Of a stretch of 64,000 nucleotides of DNA, positions 58,904 to 64,000 are shown one piece after another. The notes beneath the pieces were generated by a model that was not told the DNA's origin, did not search any database, and saw nothing but the letters and a program-made list of their open reading frames with translations. Each line of letters starts with the position of its first letter. The stretch's first letter is position 1. The stretch comes from Mitsuokella sp. oral taxon 131 str. W9106 (lineage in GTDB: Bacteria > Bacillota > Negativicutes > Selenomonadales > Selenomonadaceae). A program made the position numbers and the translations under genes. The DNA is taken from positions 1-64,000 of the forward strand of contig NZ_KI273057.1 of assembly GCF_000469545.1 (NCBI RefSeq). The letters run 5' to 3'.

Positions 58904-59693
58904 TATTGTAGAAGCAGAAAACCTGAGTGTCTCGTATGCGGGAAAGGCGGCGCTTCATTCCGTTTCGTTTGCGGTCGTTGAGGGCGAGACACTCGCTGTC
59001 GTCGGCGAATCGGGCAGCGGGAAGAGCACGCTGCTTCGCGCGATCATGGGTCTCCTTCCGCGCAGTGCCTTCCGCGAAGGGATGCTTCGCATGGAGGGGT
59101 GCGATCTCGCAGCACTTTCGCCGCGCGAGCATCGCGCCGTCTGCGGCAGGGGCGTCACGATGGTCTTCCAGGATTCGGGCGCTTCGTTCTGTCCTGTCCG
59201 CACCGTCGGCGCGCAGATCGTGGAAGCTGTGCAGTCGCACGAAGCGGACGCAAAGAAGTCGATTATGGAACGGGCATCGTCGCTCATGGGAGAGATCGGG
59301 CTCGATCCGTCCGTCCTTTCGGCGTATCCATTTGAGCTGTCGGGAGGCATGGCGCAGCGTGTCGGCATCCTTGCGGCCATGGTGCTCGCGCCACGCCTCC
59401 TGCTTGCCGACGAGCCGACGGCATCGCTCGACTGCCATGCGCAGGAGCAGGTCTTGGATTTGCTGCTCAGGCTGAAGGCATCCCATCCCTTTAGCATGAT
59501 CCTCGTCACGCACGATATGGGCGTTGCGCGGCACATGGCGGATCGCATTCTCGTCATGCGGGCAGGGAAGATCGTCGAAATAGGCACGCGCGAGGAAATC
59601 TTTGCGGCGCCGAAGTGTGCCTACACGAAGGCACTTCTTGCAGCGATGCCCATGATACGGAAAGGAACCGGAAAAGATGGAATCTGTGATTGA
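58896..59693 (+). CDS. nikD: Nickel-type ABC transporter ATPase NikD
   Basis: This 265-residue ATPase has Walker A GESGSGKST near 34-42, signature LSGGMAQRV near 148, Walker B LLLADEPTASLD and H-loop THDMGVARHMAD. The ATG at 58896 lies within the end of nikA, whose stop is at 58901-58903. It overlaps nikE by 17 bases. Confidence 0.93.
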   Translation: MSNIVEAENLSVSYAGKAALHSVSFAVVEGETLAVVGESGSGKSTLLRAIMGLLPRSAFREGMLRMEGCDLAALSPREHRAVCGRGVTMVFQDSGASFCPVRTVGAQIVEAVQSHEADAKKSIMERASSLMGEIGLDPSVLSAYPFELSGGMAQRVGILAAMVLAPRLLLADEPTASLDCHAQEQVLDLLLRLKASHPFSMILVTHDMGVARHMADRILVMRAGKIVEIGTREEIFAAPKCAYTKALLAAMPMIRKGTGKDGICD

Positions 59694-60375
59694 GGTCACG
59701 AACCTGCGAAAGTTCTATGCTGCACGATTTGGTAAAATGGGCGGGACGCGCGGCATTCGAGACGTCTCCTTTTCGATCCGCGCGGGCGAGTGCGTCGGAC
59801 TCATCGGCGCGTCGGGCTGCGGCAAGAGCACGACGGCGCGACTCATTTTGCGCCTCTTGGAGCCGGATGCGGGGACGATTCACCTCATGGGGCGTGACGT
59901 CACACATGTGCGTGGGACGGAGCTCCGCGCGGTCTACGATGCGGCGCAGCTCATCTTTCAGCAGCCGCGCGAGTCGTTCGATCCTCGCAGAACGCTCGGA
60001 TGGAGCGTCGCCGAGCCGCTTTGTACGCGCGGCGTAGCCAGCGAAGAGCGCATTCGGCGCGTGCGCTCGCTTTTGCATGAAGTTGGACTGGGAGAGGAAA
60101 TCGCCCTGCGCTACCCGCATGAGGCGAGCGGCGGCGAATGTCAGCGGGCAGCGCTTGCCCGCGCGCTCGCTGCTGAACCTCGGCTCCTTGTCTGCGACGA
60201 GATTACGAGCGCGCTCGACACGATCATGCAGGTGCAGATCGTACAGATCGTAAAAGATCTTTGCAGAAAGAAAGGTCTCGCATGCCTATTCATCACGCAT
60301 GACCGCGCGCTGCTCGAAGGACTTGCCGAGCGCATCCTGCAAATGGAGGATGGGAGAATTGCCGTGCAGCCTTAG
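59677..60375 (+). CDS. nikE: Nickel-type ABC transporter ATPase NikE
   Basis: This 232-residue partner ATPase has Walker A GASGCGKST near 43-51, signature ASGGECQRAALARAL near 148, Walker B LLVCDEITSALD and H-loop THDRALLEGLAE. The short C terminus lacks the oligopeptide-type extension. Together nikB-nikC-nikA-nikD-nikE form a complete importer, with overlapping genes throughout. Confidence 0.93.
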   Translation: MESVIEVTNLRKFYAARFGKMGGTRGIRDVSFSIRAGECVGLIGASGCGKSTTARLILRLLEPDAGTIHLMGRDVTHVRGTELRAVYDAAQLIFQQPRESFDPRRTLGWSVAEPLCTRGVASEERIRRVRSLLHEVGLGEEIALRYPHEASGGECQRAALARALAAEPRLLVCDEITSALDTIMQVQIVQIVKDLCRKKGLACLFITHDRALLEGLAERILQMEDGRIAVQP

Positions 60376-60684
60376 TGTAATAATTCGTATAATAAAAATT
60401 CATTTTTAATCGCACGAAGGATCGCTTAAGAAGGAAGAGAATTCATTCGATAAAATAAGTTGAATAATAGCGATTTTTAACTCGGTAGAGGCTTTCCTGC
60501 CGAAGTGCGGGCAAAAAAGATGTGTCAGGATGGAAGCACTGGATGTATCCTTGCTATCTCGGCTAGAGCGGAACGCCGTAGTCAAAATAGCCCTATTTCG
60601 TATATGCAGGAAGGATCATAACAAGCTTGTTGGGGCGAGACCAAGAAGGAGCTCGGCCCGAAGGAAAAAGAGGAAGATTTTGAG
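60376..60684. other. Leader region between nikE and tpsB, possibly structured
   Basis: This 309-base region contains a TATAAT-like element at 60389-60394. From about 60481 to 60590 it can form successive hairpins: CGGTAG/CTGCCG, AGGAT/ATCCT and CGGC/GCCG closed by CTA/TAG. AACAAGCTTGTT at 60621-60632 is a perfect 12-bp palindrome. No gene or known riboswitch is recognised. It is probably a long 5' leader of the tps genes. No clear terminator for nik is visible. Confidence 0.4.
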
Positions 60685-60730
60685 ATGAAGAGGAGCATAC
60701 CGAAGGCACAAGCAAAGCCGTTTCTCCATA

Positions 60731-62386
60731 GTGGGGTATACGGCACTGCTTTTCACGGCCATGGCAGGGATGGCAGGCGCAGAGCCGAAGGCAACACATG
60801 CAGGAATGCCTGCTGTCATGGAACCGAAGCCGACAGATACTGCACAGGCTGCTGTTTCCGCACCAACCAAGAATGAAGCCAAGGTCACGATCAGGCAATA
60901 CCGTTTTGACGGCACGTGGCCGCTCGAGCAAAAGGAGCTTATGGGACCGCTCGCGGACACGATCGGAAAATCCGTGACGTTTGCGGATCTCGAAAAGACG
61001 GCGAACGATCTCACGCATCTCCTGCGCAGGAAAGGCTATCTTGTCGCGACGGCCTACATCCCGATGCAGGATTTCGCAGATGGCACGGTGCATCTTGCCG
61101 TGATGATCGGGACTTTCGATGGGACGATCATCGAGAATAAGACGGGCGCGGCGGATCGCGTATTGAAACGTGAAATCCGCTCCGTACGAAAGGGACACTA
61201 CATCGAGCGCGATCCGTTGGAACGCGGCATCCTCATCGCGGGCGACCTTCCGCGCACAGACATCAAGGCGTTCCTGAAGGCGGGCAAGGAGCGCGGCATG
61301 TCCGATCTCGTCCTGCAGGCGGAGCGCAAAGGCGAGGATTTCTGGGGATATGCGGGCTTCGACAACGGTGGCTACCGCTACACGGGAAAGTACCAGTACA
61401 GCCTGTTCATGAACTATGCGAATCCGTTTCACGCGGGCGACCTGCTTTCGATCGGCGGGGTATTCTCGGCGCAGGCGGGAGGTATGTGGAGCGGATCGAT
61501 CTCATGGCAGAGCCCGATCCTAGTGCAGGGGCTGCGGCTTGGCATAAGTTACGGGCGTTCGCATTACGCGCTCGGCGGATCGTATGCGAGCCTTGATTAC
61601 GCAGGGCAGTCGGATACGTTCAGCACGTGGCTGCAGTACAGTCTGCACAGAAGCAAGCCGTCGAGTGTCTATGCGTTGCTGCGCTACGACAACAAAAAGC
61701 TCTCGGACGGATCCGATGCCTATGATTTCCATACGCCAAAGACGGCTAGCGAATGGACGGTCGGCATAAATGGTGACGCAGAGGATAAATGGCACGGCGG
61801 CGGCAAGAACAACTACAGCCTGACCTACACGTGGGGGGATCTCTCCATCGATGACGAGCTGAGCTACGTGACGGACATGGCGCCGCTTGGCCCGCATACG
61901 TCGGGCGGGTTCGGCAAATGGAACCTCATGCTGACGCGCGACCAGCGCATTTCCGAGCGCGAGTCGCTCTGCCTCTCGTATCAGAGACAGTGGGCGCGCA
62001 AGAACCTCGATTCGTCGGAGAAGCTCTCGCTTGGCGGGCCGTACGGCGTGCGCGCCTATCCCGTCGGTAAAGCGTCGGGCGACGATGGCTGGCTTTGGAG
62101 CGCCGAGTACCGCGACACGCTGCCTAAGAAGGAAGGCGCGTCGGATATCTGGCAGCTGATTGCCTTCGTGGATGGTGGCCACGTTGGACTCTATCACGAT
62201 TCGCGCGGTGACTACACGGGAAGCCGCTCGCTCTATGGCATGGGCATCGGCATCAACTGGAGCCGAAAGAGTCAGTGGGTCGGCCGTCTTCACTATGCGT
62301 GGCGCTTAGGACCAGAGCATGCAAAGGATTCCCGCGAGGATTCGCGTGGCAGGCTTTGGTTTCAGCTTTATCGCTTGTTTTCATGA
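60731..62386 (+). CDS. Two-partner secretion outer-membrane transporter TpsB (FhaC/ShlB family)
   Basis: This protein exports its TpsA partner across the outer membrane. The GTG at 60731 gives about 551 residues, with a hydrophobic start GYTALLFTAMAGMAGA^EPK, a POTRA-like region (about 50-160: VTIRQYRFDG, GYLVATAYIPMQDFADGTVHLAVMIGTFDG), and a 16-stranded beta-barrel from about 200. VRAYPVGKASGDDGW near 440 is the conserved VRGY-type barrel-tip motif. The last residue is Ser after LFQLYRLF. The basic n-region of the signal peptide (RRHKQSRFS) lies upstream of the GTG in the same frame, but the best start codon (ATG 60685 with AGAGGAAG) is one frame off, indicating a frameshift. Confidence 0.9.
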   Translation: MGYTALLFTAMAGMAGAEPKATHAGMPAVMEPKPTDTAQAAVSAPTKNEAKVTIRQYRFDGTWPLEQKELMGPLADTIGKSVTFADLEKTANDLTHLLRRKGYLVATAYIPMQDFADGTVHLAVMIGTFDGTIIENKTGAADRVLKREIRSVRKGHYIERDPLERGILIAGDLPRTDIKAFLKAGKERGMSDLVLQAERKGEDFWGYAGFDNGGYRYTGKYQYSLFMNYANPFHAGDLLSIGGVFSAQAGGMWSGSISWQSPILVQGLRLGISYGRSHYALGGSYASLDYAGQSDTFSTWLQYSLHRSKPSSVYALLRYDNKKLSDGSDAYDFHTPKTASEWTVGINGDAEDKWHGGGKNNYSLTYTWGDLSIDDELSYVTDMAPLGPHTSGGFGKWNLMLTRDQRISERESLCLSYQRQWARKNLDSSEKLSLGGPYGVRAYPVGKASGDDGWLWSAEYRDTLPKKEGASDIWQLIAFVDGGHVGLYHDSRGDYTGSRSLYGMGIGINWSRKSQWVGRLHYAWRLGPEHAKDSREDSRGRLWFQLYRLFS

Positions 62387-62438
62387 AAATGAAACTGTAC
62401 ATAAAAGTAAGAGATTGCAGCTTGGATAAGGAGATCGA

Positions 62439-64000
62439 ATGATGCGCATGACAAGAAAACGGGCTCGTAGGCTGCGTCGCAAGAAGGAGTCTGGCTCGCA
62501 GATCCTGCGCCGCAGTGCAGGACTGCTCCTCGGCGCAGGCCTGCTATTTGGTTCTTCGACGCAGACCCTCGCGATGCCGCAGGGCGGACAGGTCGCGGCA
62601 GGTGCGGCAGACATCGCGCGCAATGGCGCGGAGATGGCGATCCGTCAGATGACGCAGAATGCCGTTATCAACTGGCAGTCGTTCGGTATCGCAGCCGGCG
62701 AACGCGTGAATATTCTGCAGCCAAACGCACAGGCCGCACTCCTCAATCACGTGGTGGGCAATGATCCCTCCGCGATTTTTGGCGCACTCGCAGCAAATGG
62801 ACGTGTCTTCGTCGTGAACCCTGCCGGCGTGCTCTTTGCGCCGGACTCACAGGTCAACGTCGGTTCGCTCGTTGCTTCGACGCTCAAGATCAGCGACGCG
62901 GATTTCATGGCGGGCCGCTACGCCTTTGCCGGCAATGCGCATAGCGGCAAAGTGCTCAATCAGGGCAAGCTCATCGCGGAACATGCGGGCGCGGTCGCGC
63001 TGCTCGCACCGCAAGTCGAAAATGACGGTGTCATCGTCGCGAAGAAGGGCAAGGTCGAACTCGCTGCCGGCACGAAGGTGGCACTCGACTTTACGGGGGA
63101 CGGAACGGTTTCCGTACTGCCTTCGCAGGAAGCGATCGACGCCGCCGTGATGAACAAGGGACTCGTCGAGGCGGACGGCGGGCTTGTATTTCTCACGGCA
63201 CAGACGGGGGAGGACCTCATTGGCTCCGCCGTCAATCAGGACGGCATCGTGCGTGCTCGCTCGCTTGACGGAAAGACTGGAACGGTACGGATGACGGCAA
63301 ACGATGTCCGGCTCGGCAGCGGCTCTGCGACGGACGTCACGGGCGCACAGGGCGGCACGGTCGAAGCTGGCGGCGGCTGGCAGGGAGCGGGCTCGCTTTC
63401 CCATGCGAAAAACGTTACGATGGAGCAAGGCGCAAAGATTGATGCGTCGGCGAAGCAGGACGGCGGCGCGGGCGGCGTGGTCGCGCTTTGGTCGGACGGT
63501 GAGACGAAGTTCGCGGGCGAGATCGTGGCGCGCGGCAAGGGCGCGGGGGCAGGCGGCAGCATCGAGACATCAGGGCATCGCCTCACCGTCGAAGGGCTCG
63601 CGTCGGCAGCGTCCGACAGCGGCAGGGCGGGCAAGTGGCTGCTCGACCCGGCAAACGTCTTCATCGAAGCAGACAGCGTTACGCCGGCGCAGGCGGTTTC
63701 GGGCGGCACGAATACCTATACAGCAGATGATACGAAAATCCATGCGTCGCAGATCGAGTCGGTGCTCAATACAGGTACGGACGTTGAGATCGTCACGGGC
63801 TCGCCGACGAGTGGCCCGGAAGGCAACATCATGGTCAATGCACCGATTCACAAGACAGCGGGCAGCGACGTGAAGCTCACGCTCAAGGCGTGGCATAATA
63901 TCGTCATCAATCGGGACATTGCATCGACTTCGGGCAAGCTTGGCTTCGACTTTCTTTCCGCTTCCGACGATAAGAACGGCGGCGGCTACATCCGCGTCAA
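62439..64000 (+). CDS. TpsA-type filamentous hemagglutinin exoprotein, N-terminal part
   Basis: The frame is open from ATG 62439 (AAGGAG upstream; ATG 62442 is equally possible) to the right edge, 520 codons, so the gene is partial. An extended signal peptide starts MMRMTRKRARRLRRKK, followed by SAGLLLGAGLLFGSSTQTLA. The TPS secretion domain follows: NAVINWQSFGIAAGERVNI, ANGRVFVVNPAGVLFAPDSQVNVGSL, and beta-helix-type repeats (EVDN, VIVAKKGKVELAAGTKVAL). The motif NPAGVLFAP corresponds to the NPNG signature. Beyond about residue 270, glycine- and alanine-rich beta-strand repeats continue. It lies 53 bases after tpsB, its probable exporter. Its adhesive function is inferred from the family. 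Confidence 0.9.
   Translation, partial: MMRMTRKRARRLRRKKESGSQILRRSAGLLLGAGLLFGSSTQTLAMPQGGQVAAGAADIARNGAEMAIRQMTQNAVINWQSFGIAAGERVNILQPNAQAALLNHVVGNDPSAIFGALAANGRVFVVNPAGVLFAPDSQVNVGSLVASTLKISDADFMAGRYAFAGNAHSGKVLNQGKLIAEHAGAVALLAPQVENDGVIVAKKGKVELAAGTKVALDFTGDGTVSVLPSQEAIDAAVMNKGLVEADGGLVFLTAQTGEDLIGSAVNQDGIVRARSLDGKTGTVRMTANDVRLGSGSATDVTGAQGGTVEAGGGWQGAGSLSHAKNVTMEQGAKIDASAKQDGGAGGVVALWSDGETKFAGEIVARGKGAGAGGSIETSGHRLTVEGLASAASDSGRAGKWLLDPANVFIEADSVTPAQAVSGGTNTYTADDTKIHASQIESVLNTGTDVEIVTGSPTSGPEGNIMVNAPIHKTAGSDVKLTLKAWHNIVINRDIASTSGKLGFDFLSASDDKNGGGYIRV

Noticed and set aside
60621-60632. AACAAGCTTGTT palindrome as an operator
   Set aside because: A single short palindrome with no promoter element overlapping it is weak evidence; it is recorded only in the leader description.
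1-64000. CRISPR array, insertion sequence or prophage
   Set aside because: No regularly spaced repeats, transposase, integrase or phage structural genes were seen, and codon use appears uniform except in the pseudogene regions.

Overview
The window reads as chromosome of a diderm Firmicute of the class Negativicutes, most likely a Selenomonas-like species; this is inferred from gene content, not from a database search. Gram-positive gene blocks are present (ctsR-mcsA-mcsB-clpC-radA, remA-gmk-rpoZ-coaBC, ecfA1-ecfA2-ecfT, smc-ftsY). They sit beside genes that need an outer membrane: a TpsB/FhaC-type transporter with its exoprotein and a lipid A phosphoethanolamine-transferase-like enzyme. The large CoA-dehydratase activase protein, rubredoxin, LL-diaminopimelate aminotransferase and an adenosylcobalamin enzyme fit an anaerobe. 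Codon use is GC-rich, so almost every gene carries long antisense shadow frames. No rRNA genes, CRISPR arrays, insertion sequences or prophage genes were seen.

Layout. 1-2100: tRNA-His and tRNA-Trp, a small membrane protein, and dapL. 2.2-5.6 kb: an ECF-transporter energizing module (ecfA1-ecfA2-ecfT) followed by truA. 5.7-10 kb: one giant activase/dehydratase-related protein. 10-14.3 kb: a TPR protein, a sulfatase-fold phosphoethanolamine transferase, and a Gfo/Idh/MocA oxidoreductase fused in frame to a small membrane/HMA-like module. 14.4-23.6 kb: a LysR regulator directly before smc-ftsY, then a eukaryotic-like ileS and uspA. 23.7-29.5 kb: phosphoribosyltransferase, Nif11-like small protein, class III aminotransferase, U32 protein, and a LysR gene facing decayed DUF4405 and flavodoxin genes. 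29.5-32.2 kb: tmRNA and tRNA-Leu in tandem, uvrC, rubredoxin. 32.3-39.8 kb: the CtsR/McsAB/ClpC/RadA stress operon and a D,D-carboxypeptidase. 39.9-45.7 kb: an SGNH hydrolase gene split by one in-frame TAG, a corrinoid adenosyltransferase, an MFS exporter facing a truncated MocR-type regulator, and an AGCS symporter. 45.9-52.8 kb: a biotin-dependent carboxyltransferase subunit, D-amino acid transaminase, and the dapF-yicC-remA-gmk-rpoZ-coaBC block. 52.9-60.4 kb: rpmB, an L-lactate permease relative, a methyltransferase facing a nickel-type nikBCADE ABC operon. 60.4-64 kb: a two-partner secretion locus (tpsB, tpsA), the exoprotein running off the end.

Functional links. dapL and dapF are two steps of one lysine/meso-diaminopimelate route. 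McsA/McsB/ClpC under CtsR form the protein-arginine phosphorylation and proteolysis system. NikBCADE is a complete importer. TpsB should export TpsA.

The most informative oddities are four. An amber codon divides the SGNH hydrolase from its membrane anchor. The tpsB signal peptide lies one frame away from its only well-placed start codon. The Gfo/Idh/MocA-HMA fusion retains an internal ribosome binding site and ATG. Several promoters have an extended -10 element that is one arm of a long palindrome (dapL, TPR gene, uvrC, nik). I did not find a clear candidate for an entirely new multi-gene system.
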